Positions 1 through 7,820 of a stretch of 64,000 nucleotides of DNA are shown here, one piece after another. The stretch's first letter is position 1. The number at the start of each line of letters is the position of its first letter. A program made the translations under genes and the position numbers. Below the pieces are notes generated by a model. That model had not been told where the DNA came from. It was given only the letters and a program-made list of their open reading frames with translations, and ran no database searches. This stretch comes from Kosmotoga olearia TBF 19.5.1 (GTDB taxonomy: Bacteria; Thermotogota; Thermotogae; Petrotogales; Kosmotogaceae), in the NCBI RefSeq assembly GCF_000023325.1, contig NC_012785.1, positions 868,001 through 932,000 on the forward strand, written 5' to 3'.

Positions 1-47
1 TCCGGTATCTCAGAAAGAATCTTCTTAATGTTCTCCTTTATTCCCAT
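1..47 (-). CDS. 5' end of a gene, possibly YggS-type PLP homeostasis protein (partial)
   Basis: The minus strand has a GGAGGTG ribosome site followed by ATG at 47. An open frame runs off the window edge and reads MGIKENIKKILSEIP. This resembles the N-terminus of YggS/PROSC-family pyridoxal-phosphate-binding proteins, which begin with a short helix of this kind before the PLP lysine strand. Only 15 codons are visible, so the family call is weak; the existence of a gene start is better supported. A TATAAT-like box at 71-66 on the same strand could be its -10 element. It is divergent from the acetyltransferase at 240. Confidence 0.5.
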   Translation of the reverse strand, partial: MGIKENIKKILSEIP

Positions 48-118
48 TAAAACACCTCCATAAAAATTATAGCGCAATCAGTAGGGACGTTTTACAAAAT
101 AACCGAATTTTCTATTAA

Positions 119-147
119 TTGGTGGTTCGCTATCCTGATGATATAAT
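119..147 (+). promoter_or_regulatory. Promoter for the acetyltransferase/amidase operon
   Basis: A -35-like TTGGTG at 119-124 lies 17 bp from an extended -10, TGATATAAT, at 139-147. It is the only strong promoter-like pair upstream of the gene at 240 and would leave a leader of about 85 nt. Confidence 0.5.
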
Positions 148-239
148 TTTGAAAACCCAATTCAGATAATAGACCTTTCCATTCCAAAACCATTCAACAG
201 AAGTGAAATACTGTCTATAGCTGGTAGAGGGGGGAGAGA

Positions 240-779
240 ATGCTTGAGGGAAAATCTGTCAGGCTAAGGGCTTACAGAAAAGAAGATGTTGAATTAGCAT
301 GGAAGTACATCAACGATCCTGAAGTGAAAAGTTATTTGGTTCCAGGAATACCCTTTCCCATGACTCTGGAAGAAGAGTACAAATGGTATGAAAACTTGAG
401 TTCTTCGAAGGATACCTATAACTTCGCCATAGAAAGGATAGAGGATGGTCAGTATATAGGTGGCTGCGGAATCAACGAAGTCAACTGGAAGAACAGCTAC
501 GCTTACGTCGGGATCTTTCTGGGTAAACCTTACTGGTCTAAGGGTTACGGTACAGAAGCCATGAAATTGCTGCTCAGATTCATTTTTGAAGAGATGAACC
601 TTAATAAAGTGCTCTTAAATGTCTATTCCTTCAACGAGCGCGCTATAAGAAGCTATGAAAAATGCGGGTTCGTAGTAGAAGGCCGTTTGAGAGAGCAGAT
701 TTTTAGAAAAGGAAAATACTACGACGAAATAATTATGGGGATTTTAAGGCGAGAATTTCTAAGAACTATCTCTGATTAA
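240..779 (+). CDS. GNAT family N-acetyltransferase (RimJ/RimL-like)
   Basis: 179 aa. The fold is that of RimJ/RimL-type acetyl-CoA N-acetyltransferases: an N-terminal LRAYRKEDVELAW segment, a central IGGCGINEV strand, and an acetyl-CoA loop region GKPYWSKGYGTEAMKLLLRF (about residues 95-114). The late SFNERAIRSYEKCGF motif and the C-terminal EGRLREQ are also present. Such enzymes acetylate protein N-termini or small amines; the substrate cannot be read. A G-rich ribosome site lies just before the ATG. It is the first gene of an apparent operon with the amidotransferase 21 nt downstream. A second paralogue-like GNAT (31145-31627) ends in the same GILRREF peptide. Confidence 0.85.
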   Translation: MLEGKSVRLRAYRKEDVELAWKYINDPEVKSYLVPGIPFPMTLEEEYKWYENLSSSKDTYNFAIERIEDGQYIGGCGINEVNWKNSYAYVGIFLGKPYWSKGYGTEAMKLLLRFIFEEMNLNKVLLNVYSFNERAIRSYEKCGFVVEGRLREQIFRKGKYYDEIIMGILRREFLRTISD

Positions 780-800
780 CAAATAGGAGGTGTCGCCCAA

Positions 801-1466
801 TTGAAAGTATTTCTGGTAGTTTCCCTTCTATTACTTTCAATAAGCATATTTGCTTTGAACAAACCTATAGCTCTACTTTTAAACGACGGAGACTATCTAA
901 ATACTACCTCTCTCATAGAAAAAGCACTTAAAGATCTCAAAGTTGATTACAAGCTTTACAGAACTTTTCTCGGAGAATTCCCGGAAAAAGGAAGTTATTC
1001 GGGCATAATTTTGAGCGGTGGAAGTGATATGAGCGCTTTTTTTAATAATGATGGAAGCGCGAAAGAAACGGTAAAACTAATAACGGAAAGCAATGTCCCT
1101 GTTCTGGGGATATGTATGGGACACCAGCTAATTGGTAAGATCTACGGAGCATCTCTAATCTATCTCGAAGAACGCGGCTGGATTGAGGTAAAAGAACTGA
1201 AAGATAACGTTCTTTTCACAGGCTTACCGGAAGTCTTCAATGTCTGGGAAAATCACATGTATACTCTCAATAAAGTTCCCGAAGATTTCGAACTCCTCGC
1301 TATCGGTGAATCCGGTTCCATTCAAGTGATAAAACACCGTGAAAAGCCAATTTACGGCGTTCAATTTCACCCGGAAAAGGGCGACAACAAGAAATTTAAT
1401 CATGGTTTCATGGTGCTTTTGAATTTCATCACTCTGGTGGAATACTATGACTCTAAGTCTTATTAA
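801..1466 (+). CDS. Exported class I glutamine amidotransferase-like protein
   Basis: 221 aa, TTG start behind a perfect AGGAGGTG site. Residues 1-18 form a hydrophobic signal sequence ending in IFA. The rest is a class I (triad) glutamine amidotransferase domain: nucleophile Cys105 in GICMGHQLIG, and His190/Glu192 in GVQFHPE. In this family the triad releases ammonia from glutamine, normally in the cytoplasm and for a synthase partner. Here there is no synthase domain and the signal suggests export or membrane attachment, so a stand-alone amidase or peptidase role outside the membrane is possible. The triad is intact. It lies between a GNAT and pyroglutamyl peptidase, 26 nt from the latter. 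Confidence 0.75.
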   Translation: MKVFLVVSLLLLSISIFALNKPIALLLNDGDYLNTTSLIEKALKDLKVDYKLYRTFLGEFPEKGSYSGIILSGGSDMSAFFNNDGSAKETVKLITESNVPVLGICMGHQLIGKIYGASLIYLEERGWIEVKELKDNVLFTGLPEVFNVWENHMYTLNKVPEDFELLAIGESGSIQVIKHREKPIYGVQFHPEKGDNKKFNHGFMVLLNFITLVEYYDSKSY

Positions 1467-1492
1467 AGTTGTAATTTCGTGGAGGTGATAAG

Positions 1493-2089
1493 GTGATACT
1501 GCTCAGTCATTTCGATGCTTTCGGTGAAGATAGAGAAAACTCCACAGAAATACTGTTAAGTACCTTTAAAACCCGGAACAATGTACAAGTCGTCAAACTC
1601 CCTACTGTTTTCAGAAAAAGTGGTGAGATACTTATAAAAGAAATCGAAAAGACTAAACCTTCTGCAGTGGTCATGCTGGGACAAGCCGGTGGTAGAACGG
1701 CTGTAACCCCGGAAAAAGTGGCTATAAACATTATGGATGCAAGGATAAAAGATAATGAAGGAAACAAACCCTGTGATGAGCCTGTGGTTGAAGGTGGACC
1801 AACCGCTTACTTTTCCACTCTTCCTGTAAGAGAAATAACTGAAAAACTCAGGAAAAACGGAATTCCCGCTGCTATTTCCTACACAGCGGGGACTTTTGTA
1901 TGCAACAGCCTTTTCTACCAGATTATGCATTACCTATCTGAAAATGATTTAAGTATAAGAGCTGGATTTATTCATTTTCCGTATCTTCATCGGCAGGTAG
2001 CTGAAAGACCGCAAATACCTTCCATGGGGCTTATCGAAATGCAGCGGGCCATGGAGATAATCCTGGAGGTCGTGGAGGCCAAGCTATGA
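1493..2089 (+). CDS. pcp: Pyroglutamyl-peptidase I (peptidase C15)
   Basis: 198 aa, GTG start 5 nt after GGAGGTGAT. Pcp removes N-terminal pyroglutamate from peptides in the cytoplasm. The sequence starts with the family's SHFDAFG strand-turn. The catalytic triad can be placed as Glu74 (TPEKVAIN), Cys137 (YTAGTFVCNSLFY) and His161 (GFIHFPYLH). Length is close to the usual 200-215 aa. It overlaps the next gene by 4 nt (ATGA), so the two are probably translationally coupled. With the neighbouring amidotransferase and nitrilase it suggests an operon handling glutamine, pyroglutamate and amide products of peptide breakdown (inference). Confidence 0.9.
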   Translation: MILLSHFDAFGEDRENSTEILLSTFKTRNNVQVVKLPTVFRKSGEILIKEIEKTKPSAVVMLGQAGGRTAVTPEKVAINIMDARIKDNEGNKPCDEPVVEGGPTAYFSTLPVREITEKLRKNGIPAAISYTAGTFVCNSLFYQIMHYLSENDLSIRAGFIHFPYLHRQVAERPQIPSMGLIEMQRAMEIILEVVEAKL

Positions 2090-2820
2090 AGATAGCAATA
2101 GCGGAAATTGCACCTTTCTGGGAATCCAAGGATGAAAACAAAAAAATGGTGAGTGAGCTCTTCAACCAAGCCCGTGCTGGAGAAGTTGAACTCCTGCTAT
2201 TTCCAGAGATGACCCTCACAGGTTTTACTATGAACACATCCATGTACGATGATGGAAAAGACCTGGAATTCTTCAAAGAAAATGCAGAAAAATATGGAAT
2301 TGCCGTTGTTTTTGGTCGTATTGTAAAGCACAAAGATTCATTCTATAATGCAGCTACCTTTTATGATCCTTTCACGAAAACCACAATGGATTATTTCAAA
2401 AGAAAACTCTTTAAATACGGAAAAGAAGATCAATATTATACACCTGGAGACAGAGCGAGCAGATTCAGGTACAAAGGGATAGAATTTTCACCCTTTGTTT
2501 GCTTTGATCTGAGATTTCCGGAATTATTTCGTGATGCGAAGGGTGCAGATGTTTTCATCGTCATTGCCAGCTGGCCTGAGAAGAGAAAAGACCACTGGCA
2601 CACCCTCTTAAAGGCAAGGGCAATAGAAAACCAGACTTTCATATTCGGTGTAAATCGTTCAGGTGAGGATCCTATCACCACCTACGATCATCTCTCAATC
2701 GCTTTTGATTACTACGGTAACACGCTCAAAGCGATATCTCATGAACCGTTGAAAATCTACAATATTACAACAGAGATGCTCCAGGATATGTATCGCTGGA
2801 GAGAAAGTTTTCTGTTATGA
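2086..2820 (+). CDS. Carbon-nitrogen hydrolase (nitrilase superfamily, omega-amidase-like)
   Basis: 244 aa. It has the nitrilase-superfamily Glu-Lys-Cys triad: Glu41 in FPEMTLTGF, Lys107 in YFKRKLF and Cys139 in FVCFDLRFPELFR. Length and motif spacing match the Nit2/YafV-type omega-amidases, which hydrolyse 2-oxoglutaramate and similar amides. Other amidases of the superfamily share these motifs, so the substrate is inferred. It is the last gene of the operon, overlaps pcp by 4 nt, and is followed by a repeat relic and a bidirectional terminator. Confidence 0.82.
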   Translation: MKIAIAEIAPFWESKDENKKMVSELFNQARAGEVELLLFPEMTLTGFTMNTSMYDDGKDLEFFKENAEKYGIAVVFGRIVKHKDSFYNAATFYDPFTKTTMDYFKRKLFKYGKEDQYYTPGDRASRFRYKGIEFSPFVCFDLRFPELFRDAKGADVFIVIASWPEKRKDHWHTLLKARAIENQTFIFGVNRSGEDPITTYDHLSIAFDYYGNTLKAISHEPLKIYNITTEMLQDMYRWRESFLL

Positions 2821-2900
2821 GAATCGAGATCCGGGATTCGGTGAGAACTGTTTCACAATAGCTATATGTGACTTTGTCACGGCCGTGGTAACTTCGTTAT
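2821..2900. repeat. Degenerate fragment of the hairpin-array repeat
   Basis: The spacer between two convergent genes begins with GAGAATCGAGATCCGGGATTC, the terminal-repeat type seen at the larger repeats, and contains the mini-hairpin GTGAC-TTT-GTCAC followed by GGCC. This arm is the same as in the copies near 19500, 49680 and 61510. It is judged a relic of the family. Confidence 0.55.
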
Positions 2901-2904
2901 TAGT

Positions 2905-2940
2905 AAAAAAGGAATCCGGCAAGCGCCAGATTCCTTTTTT
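2905..2940. terminator. Bidirectional intrinsic terminator
   Basis: A perfect 12-bp stem AAAAAAGGAATC / GATTCCTTTTTT (2905-2916 with 2929-2940) has a further 3-bp GGC/GCC top. The T tract on either strand serves both the nitrilase gene (plus) and the ABC permease gene (minus), which converge here. Confidence 0.85.
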
Positions 2941-4015
2941 AATTCGTTGTAAGTCTTCCAAACAACGGGACGGCAAGGGAAAGTGTCACGATTGCGAATA
3001 TAACTAGCATAACCACATCATTTGATACGTTAGATAAATTGCCTCCGAGTATCATTACTTTTCTGAGTGCATCAGCAGTGTAAGTGAGCGGGAAGAACTT
3101 CGACAAAGTTTGCATGAACGACGGCATCTGTTCCACAGGAAAAAACACGCCTGAAAGGAACATCATGGGGAATGAGATGGTTGTAAGCACCATTTGACTC
3201 GTTTCCTGATCCGGTGCTCCAGCTGTTACGATTATGCCGACCCCGATAAAACTAAATATACCAAGAATCAGTATAAGTAATGTTAAAAGCAAAGAACCGT
3301 GGAGAGTAACACCAAACAGCAATACCGCCAAAGCCAGTATGATTATAGCCTGTAAAATCCCTCTCACAGTTTGTGCAAGGGTTTTGCCAAGAACGATAGA
3401 AGACCTCGGGATAGGAGTTGCCAGAATTCCATCGAGAGTTCCTCTTTCTTTTTCCATAGTAATTGCAGCCGCTAAACCGTTAACAACACTCATAATTGCA
3501 ACCATAGCCATTATTCCGGGTGCCATGAATTCATAGTAATTGAATTCGCCGCCTCCTGGATTTTCTATTTCAACATCAAATTTTCCTCCCACACTCCCAA
3601 GGGAAGCACCAATAGACGAGGTTACTCCCTGAGCAGCAGCCATGGCTATTTGAGGGTTAGAGGGGCTGGGAATCAGTTTTATAGAGGCCTCTTGTTTTCT
3701 CAGTACCGCGGTTAGAAATCCCTCAGGAATTACCAAGGCAACGTCAACTTTTTCCTCAAGGAGGACCTCTCGGAGTTCCTCTTCACTTTCAACGAAGACG
3801 AAATTTTCGCTTCCTTTGCTTTCTATCATCTTTTTAAAACCTTTATCTAGAGAATAAACAGCAATCTTTATGTTGTCCCCGGATTGCACTTTTGGAAAGA
3901 TGTATCCGGTTATGAGCATCATGAAGACAGGCATAACAAGAAAGGCAAATATTGCTGTCTTGCTGCGGAAAAAGTATTTTAGATCTTTTATAGCTATTTG
4001 TACCGCGTACTTCAT
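2939..4015 (-). CDS. ABC-2 type exporter permease
   Basis: 358 aa membrane protein of the ABC-2/YhgE-DrrB type. There is one N-terminal TM helix (about 18-40), a 130-residue extracytoplasmic domain, then five hydrophobic segments. The central MEKERGTLDGILATPIPRSSIVLGK is the conserved cytoplasmic coupling region of this family, and an SGVFFPVEQMPSFMQ turn lies between late helices. It overlaps the ATPase gene by 4 nt and forms an exporter with it; drugs, lipids or polyketides are typical cargo, but the substrate is unknown. It is the third gene of the PadR-ATPase-permease operon. Confidence 0.88.
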   Translation of the reverse strand: MKYAVQIAIKDLKYFFRSKTAIFAFLVMPVFMMLITGYIFPKVQSGDNIKIAVYSLDKGFKKMIESKGSENFVFVESEEELREVLLEEKVDVALVIPEGFLTAVLRKQEASIKLIPSPSNPQIAMAAAQGVTSSIGASLGSVGGKFDVEIENPGGGEFNYYEFMAPGIMAMVAIMSVVNGLAAAITMEKERGTLDGILATPIPRSSIVLGKTLAQTVRGILQAIIILALAVLLFGVTLHGSLLLTLLILILGIFSFIGVGIIVTAGAPDQETSQMVLTTISFPMMFLSGVFFPVEQMPSFMQTLSKFFPLTYTADALRKVMILGGNLSNVSNDVVMLVIFAIVTLSLAVPLFGRLTTN

Positions 4016-5001
4016 GAATGCATCATCCTTCTCCCTATGAATTTCATTTTCTTAACTGCCTGGTCGCGCATCTCGTGGCCTGTGAGTTTGATAAAAACAT
4101 CCTCAAGGGATGGTTCAACACTCTTTATCGATATGATTTTGAGCGAATGCTTCGCAAAAAAGTTTGTTATAAATCCTACAGCGTTATCGCATTTCATGAA
4201 TACCCTGATCTCTTCTGTCGATCTGCTTATTACCTTTTTCACACAATCTATACTCGACAGTTTCTCTACTATCTCGTTATTTATACCGGGTACTTCAAGA
4301 TCGAAAATTTCGTCATCTGAATCTTTCAGAAGCCTTTTAAGATTTTTGGGGGTATCGAGAGCCACTATTTTCCCGTGATCGATTATCGCTATTCTATCGG
4401 AAAGCATATCCGCTTCCGTCATCATATGCGTGGTAAGGATAATAGTACGGCCTTCGTCATTCATTTTTCTTATGAATTCCCTGATGGCTCTCGTGGTCTG
4501 AGGGTCGAGCCCTAAAGTCGGTTCGTCGAGGAAAATGATTTTGGGATCGTGTAAGAGAGCTCTTATAACATTGATTCTCTGCCTCATGCCGGTGGAAAAC
4601 TTACCAACCATCGTGTCTTTCCATTTGAGCATATCCACCACCTCGAGAAGTTCGAGACAGCGCTTTCTAGCTTTTTTATCATCGAGTCCGTTTAACTTTG
4701 CGAAGAACATGAGATTTTCCATGGCAGTGAGTCTGTCATAGAGTATCGTTTTTTCTGAAACCAGTCCGATCTTCTCTCTCACTTTTGATGGTTCCCGCAA
4801 AATATCATAACCTGCAACAATTGCTGTTCCTGAAGTTGGACGGGTTAGAGTGGTTAGTATTCTTATGGTTGTGGATTTTCCAGCACCGTTCGGACCGAGA
4901 AAACCAAGTATCTCTCCTTCGTTGACTTCGAAAGACACCTGATCTACGGCAAGAACTTCCTTGAAACGTTTGGATAGATCTTTAGCTTCAATTACCTTCA
5001 T
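4012..5001 (-). CDS. ABC exporter ATP-binding protein (DrrA-like)
   Basis: 329 aa. Walker A GPNGAGKST near residue 36, signature FSTGMRQR, Walker B IIFLDEPTLGLDP and the switch His in ILTTHMM are all intact. A C-terminal DUF4162-like extension after about residue 225 is typical of DrrA/ABC-2 exporter ATPases. It overlaps the PadR gene by 14 nt and the permease by 4 nt, so the three are one transcription unit. It would power the adjacent permease. Confidence 0.92.
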   Translation of the reverse strand: MKVIEAKDLSKRFKEVLAVDQVSFEVNEGEILGFLGPNGAGKSTTIRILTTLTRPTSGTAIVAGYDILREPSKVREKIGLVSEKTILYDRLTAMENLMFFAKLNGLDDKKARKRCLELLEVVDMLKWKDTMVGKFSTGMRQRINVIRALLHDPKIIFLDEPTLGLDPQTTRAIREFIRKMNDEGRTIILTTHMMTEADMLSDRIAIIDHGKIVALDTPKNLKRLLKDSDDEIFDLEVPGINNEIVEKLSSIDCVKKVISRSTEEIRVFMKCDNAVGFITNFFAKHSLKIISIKSVEPSLEDVFIKLTGHEMRDQAVKKMKFIGRRMMHS

Positions 5002-5500
5002 TTTCTTTTTCCACCTCAGCTTTTAAGTTTGTTAGAATTTCGATTAAAGTGTTTAGTTCCGATATTAATTCATCGATGTGAGAGCCTTTTTTCCAGTTTG
5101 TCTTGTGGAGTTTTAACATTACCTTTCCTATATGTCGCTTAACAATTCCAGGAATGCTTGAAAAATTTTCGGGGAAGATGTCCTTACTTTTCACACCAAC
5201 CAGGCGCGCCAGGGACTCAGCGAATTTTCTGTGGCTATTGACTAACTCTGCACGTTGGCTTTCGAGTTCCTCATGGATCTTTTTCCCTTTTTCGGTTGGA
5301 TAATATAGCTTCCTTTTTCCTGAAGTTTCTGAATAGATGAGCCCATCAGAAACAAGCTTGTTCAAGACAGGATAAATTGAACCAGGAGACGGTTTAAATC
5401 CCATTTTTTCCTCAATGAGTTCCATTATTCTGTAACCATGTACAGGATACTTTTTCACCACGATACCCAGCACAGCAAATCTGAGAAATCCCTTGTTCAA
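4988..5500 (-). CDS. PadR-family transcriptional regulator
   Basis: 170 aa, TTG start behind GGAGGCGA. The N-terminal PadR winged helix is clear: LRFAVLGIVVKKYPVHGYRI, then GFKPSPGSIYPVLNKLVSDGLI and the wing KRKLYYPTEKGKKI. A charged C-terminal helical region serves dimerisation. PadR/LmrR proteins usually repress a linked multidrug exporter and are relieved by the drug. The two downstream overlapping genes are exactly such an exporter, so autoregulation from the palindromic sequence at 5508-5545 is likely. Confidence 0.88.
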   Translation of the reverse strand: MNKGFLRFAVLGIVVKKYPVHGYRIMELIEEKMGFKPSPGSIYPVLNKLVSDGLIYSETSGKRKLYYPTEKGKKIHEELESQRAELVNSHRKFAESLARLVGVKSKDIFPENFSSIPGIVKRHIGKVMLKLHKTNWKKGSHIDELISELNTLIEILTNLKAEVEKENEGN

Positions 5501-5507
5501 GTATATC

Positions 5508-5550
5508 GCCTCCGATATATCGGTTTCGATATATTATATCAGAGCTTATT
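5508..5550. promoter_or_regulatory. Candidate operator/promoter of the PadR operon, duplicated at 8016-8050
   Basis: Immediately upstream of the PadR start lie the palindrome CCGATATATCGG (5512-5523), then TTTCGATATATTATATCAG. The block TATATCGRTTTCGATAKATTATATYAGAGCTT recurs with a few changes at 8018-8050 upstream of the elbB-like gene. Both the inverted symmetry and the duplication argue for a regulator site; which protein binds is not visible. Confidence 0.45.
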
Positions 5551-5645
5551 GAGTAATTCAAGATTATAAAGACGGAAATTTTTTGCAGCAACTCGAATCA
5601 TTGAATAACTCACACGGGATATAAGCATGATAGGGGGGGATTCTA

Positions 5646-5770
5646 GTGAAAGTGGGCCTCCCTTTATCGGGTTGCAGCTTAGGCGATGGTACATTTCTGA
5701 CATCCAAAAAATGTACGAAATTATGGTGGGTATTGACAAAATGGTGAAGGCGTTGCAGGAACTAAGATAA
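5646..5770 (+). pseudogene. Internally deleted duplicate of the elbB-like gene
   Basis: The first 16 codons (GTG start, peptide MKVGLPLSGCSLGDGT) and the last ~80 nt of the gene at 8202 are present. About 529 nt, matching 8249-8777 of the intact-length copy, are missing. The two ends join at a single shared C (GGTAC/CATTTCTG). A 6-A tract replaces the 7-A tract of the other copy, so the tail is also out of frame. The leader (G-rich ribosome site, TTCTAGTGAAAG) and the downstream TTGATGCCGGGCACACC also match the other copy. It is a relic of a duplication that included the promoter. Confidence 0.85.
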
Positions 5771-5789
5771 TTGATGCCGGGCACACCGA

Positions 5790-6020
5790 CATTCTCTTCT
5801 TTGAAGAGGGAATTCGTAAGAAACAACGAATTCAAGAATCTCGAAGACTTGTGTGAAAAACTGAAGGTATATCTGTCTTTTTACAACAACCTGAGGCCTC
5901 ATGCGTCATTGAAATACCAAACAACAAGATATTATACTGAATTCTCTAGCCACAACGAGCCTGTGTATGTAAATCCTTGATGTTGCTCTGATTTTGTCCA
6001 ATATTTGGGGGTCAGACCGC
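5790..6020 (+). mobile_element. Remnant of an IS transposase (integrase-core C-terminus) and IS end
   Basis: The open frame to 5980 encodes the C-terminal end of an rve-type transposase: FSSLKREFVRNNEF, then FYNNLRPHASLKYQTT. The Y/F-NN-RPH-SL-Y-TP signature is typical of IS3/IS481-like integrase cores. The N-terminal 80% (DNA-binding domain and the DD of the DDE triad) is missing. The following TTTGGGGGTCAGACCGC resembles an IS terminus. The remnant abuts the deleted elbB copy, so IS activity may have mediated that deletion. Confidence 0.72.
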
Positions 6021-6061
6021 ATCGAGAGTCCGAGAGTTCTTTTTCACCTCAAGTCACGCGG

Positions 6062-6067
6062 TATAAT
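6062..6067 (+). promoter_or_regulatory. -10 box upstream of degV
   Basis: TATAAT at 6062-6067 (followed by a second overlapping ATAATG) sits 38 nt upstream of the degV ATG, just after the IS remnant. No convincing -35 was found. Confidence 0.4.
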
Positions 6068-6104
6068 ATAATGTTTTCTATCCTCAAGTATTGGAGGGAT
6101 CCGT

Positions 6105-6926
6105 ATGATAAAAATAATTACCGACAGCTCCTGCGACCTGCCTGATGAACTTATTAAGAAATATGAAATTCGTACGGTACCGCTTTCAGTTGAGATCGAA
6201 GGAGTACGTTATACCGAGCGTATTGACATTACCCCGGAACAGTTCTGGGAAAAGATGAAACGAGCTCGCTCTCTCCCAAAAACCTCTCAACCATCTCCCG
6301 CTCTCTTCGCTGAAGTTTTTAAGAAAGTTACTAAAGAAGGTCATGTACCTCTTTGTATAACAATTTCCTCAAAGTTGAGTGGTACATACCAATCAGCAAT
6401 GCTTGGAAATGAATTGGTTGGTAAAAAGGCCGTTGTCTTTGATTCCCTTGCCGGTTCACTTGCTCATGGTATCCAGGTGCTTATGGCTGCTCGACTCGCC
6501 ACCGCTGGTAAGAAGATGAAAGAGATCTTCGAAGCTCTTGAAAAATACAGAGAATCGGTAAAGATAATAATCCCTCTGGATACACTGGAAAACATAATAA
6601 AAGGCGGGAGGCTTAACAGAGTTCAGGGCACTGTCGCAAAACTGCTCAATATAAAGGTAATCCTTCACGGGGTAAAGGGTGAGGTTAAAATGCTCAAGAA
6701 AGTGCGCGGAAAAAAACGCTTCAGAGAAGCGATACTGAAAATTATAAACGGTTTGAACCCTGAACCCGGAAGGATATTCGGCATAACCCATGTGAACAAC
6801 ATAGAAGATGCGAATTATTTCAAAGAAATTCTCGAAAAACAATTCAACTCTGAAGTAATCGTCAATGGCATGGGGCCGACCTTTGCAACCTACGCCGGCC
6901 CGGGAGGCCTTATACTAGCCCTTTAG
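6105..6926 (+). CDS. DegV family fatty-acid-binding protein
   Basis: 273 aa, with GGAGGG before the ATG. DegV proteins bind fatty acids and are presented to the fatty-acid kinase FakA. Family hallmarks are the N-terminal IITDSSCDLPDEL, the PKTSQPSPALFAEVFKK segment contacting the lipid carboxylate, SSKLSGTYQSA, and the C-terminal GPTFATYAGPGGL. Length is typical (about 280 aa). It is monocistronic by spacing, and no fakA is in the window. Confidence 0.9.
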   Translation: MIKIITDSSCDLPDELIKKYEIRTVPLSVEIEGVRYTERIDITPEQFWEKMKRARSLPKTSQPSPALFAEVFKKVTKEGHVPLCITISSKLSGTYQSAMLGNELVGKKAVVFDSLAGSLAHGIQVLMAARLATAGKKMKEIFEALEKYRESVKIIIPLDTLENIIKGGRLNRVQGTVAKLLNIKVILHGVKGEVKMLKKVRGKKRFREAILKIINGLNPEPGRIFGITHVNNIEDANYFKEILEKQFNSEVIVNGMGPTFATYAGPGGLILAL

Positions 6927-7021
6927 CTATTCTCTGTCAGGAAATTCATAGTTCTCCTCTAAACTTCTGCCTCATACTATTGAATGTTTATTTAAAAAGC
7001 AACGGAAGCAAATAATACTAT

Positions 7022-7249
7022 TTATGGCGTAATACTATCTTTATCCTCTTCAACATATTCAAGGATATCTCCTGGCTGACATTTCAATTCCCTGCAAAGA
7101 GCCTCAAGGGTAGAAAATCTGATTGCCTTTGCCTTTGAATTTTTTAGAATCGAAAGATTTGAAACAGTAATTCCCACTCGCCTAGAAAGCTCGTTGAGGG
7201 AAATTTTGCGTTTCGCCATCATCACATCAAGATTCACAATAATGGGCAT
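7022..7249 (-). CDS. Cro/CI-type HTH regulator (YozG-like)
   Basis: 75 aa, nearly all one HTH_3/HTH_26 domain: MAKRKISLNELSRRVGITVSNLSILKNSKAKAIRFSTLEALCRELKCQPGDILEY. These small regulators are usually found beside DUF2975 membrane proteins, as here (10 nt spacing). ATG follows AAGGTGAAACT. The pair is thought to form a membrane-linked control unit in other Firmicutes and Thermotogota, but the signal is unknown. Confidence 0.85.
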   Translation of the reverse strand: MPIIVNLDVMMAKRKISLNELSRRVGITVSNLSILKNSKAKAIRFSTLEALCRELKCQPGDILEYVEEDKDSITP

Positions 7250-7259
7250 AGTTTCACCT

Positions 7260-7820
7260 TCATATCGTCAGGTCATTCTCTTCTTTATATTCTTTGGCAG
7301 TCTTAAAAATCGCCGTATAAATTAGAATAAGTAATCCAACAAAAACTGTTGCAGGATTTATTCTATAAGTGGCTATTAACTCAACTTCGCTCGAGAGATC
7401 TTCAAAATAACTTGCCAGCATGAACCCTCTGAAAAGGTCATAGAAGGAACTTGTAACAGCGAATAGTAGAACAAAAATTCCCGTCCATCCCATAGATCTT
7501 ATATTCCTGTCTGTGAAGACTTTACCTTTTGCAAATTCCTTGAAGATATTTTTTAGGCAATAGAGAATTCCTATGAAAATTAATCCTGAAATCCATAAAC
7601 TTATATAGACCAAGGGATATTCCAAAACCGCTGTAGCATTATTGACCCTAACAGCGAATCCAGGATAATTAAAAGAACTTTTAAAGCCGTTGGCCTTGAA
7701 CCAATCAGGAAACATATACACAAGAAAGCTCAGGAACAGACCTATGAAGGCTACAATGATACTCAACTTGATAACCACATAGAGAAAAGAAGATATCGAT
7801 TTTTTTCCAACATACCTCAT
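7260..7820 (-). CDS. DUF2975 family membrane protein
   Basis: 186 aa with four hydrophobic segments (about residues 13-35, 65-88, 110-130, 152-172) and a short charged C-terminus. The size, the topology and the partnership with a YozG-like regulator fit DUF2975 proteins. Strong AGGAGGG ribosome site. No catalytic motif is visible; it is likely a membrane partner controlling the downstream regulator. Confidence 0.75.
   Translation of the reverse strand: MRYVGKKSISSFLYVVIKLSIIVAFIGLFLSFLVYMFPDWFKANGFKSSFNYPGFAVRVNNATAVLEYPLVYISLWISGLIFIGILYCLKNIFKEFAKGKVFTDRNIRSMGWTGIFVLLFAVTSSFYDLFRGFMLASYFEDLSSEVELIATYRINPATVFVGLLILIYTAIFKTAKEYKEENDLTI

Noticed and set aside
5771-5980. Intact 69-aa protein gene
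   Set aside because: It encodes only the C-terminal end of an integrase-core transposase, and its first codons come from the 3' flank of the elbB relic.
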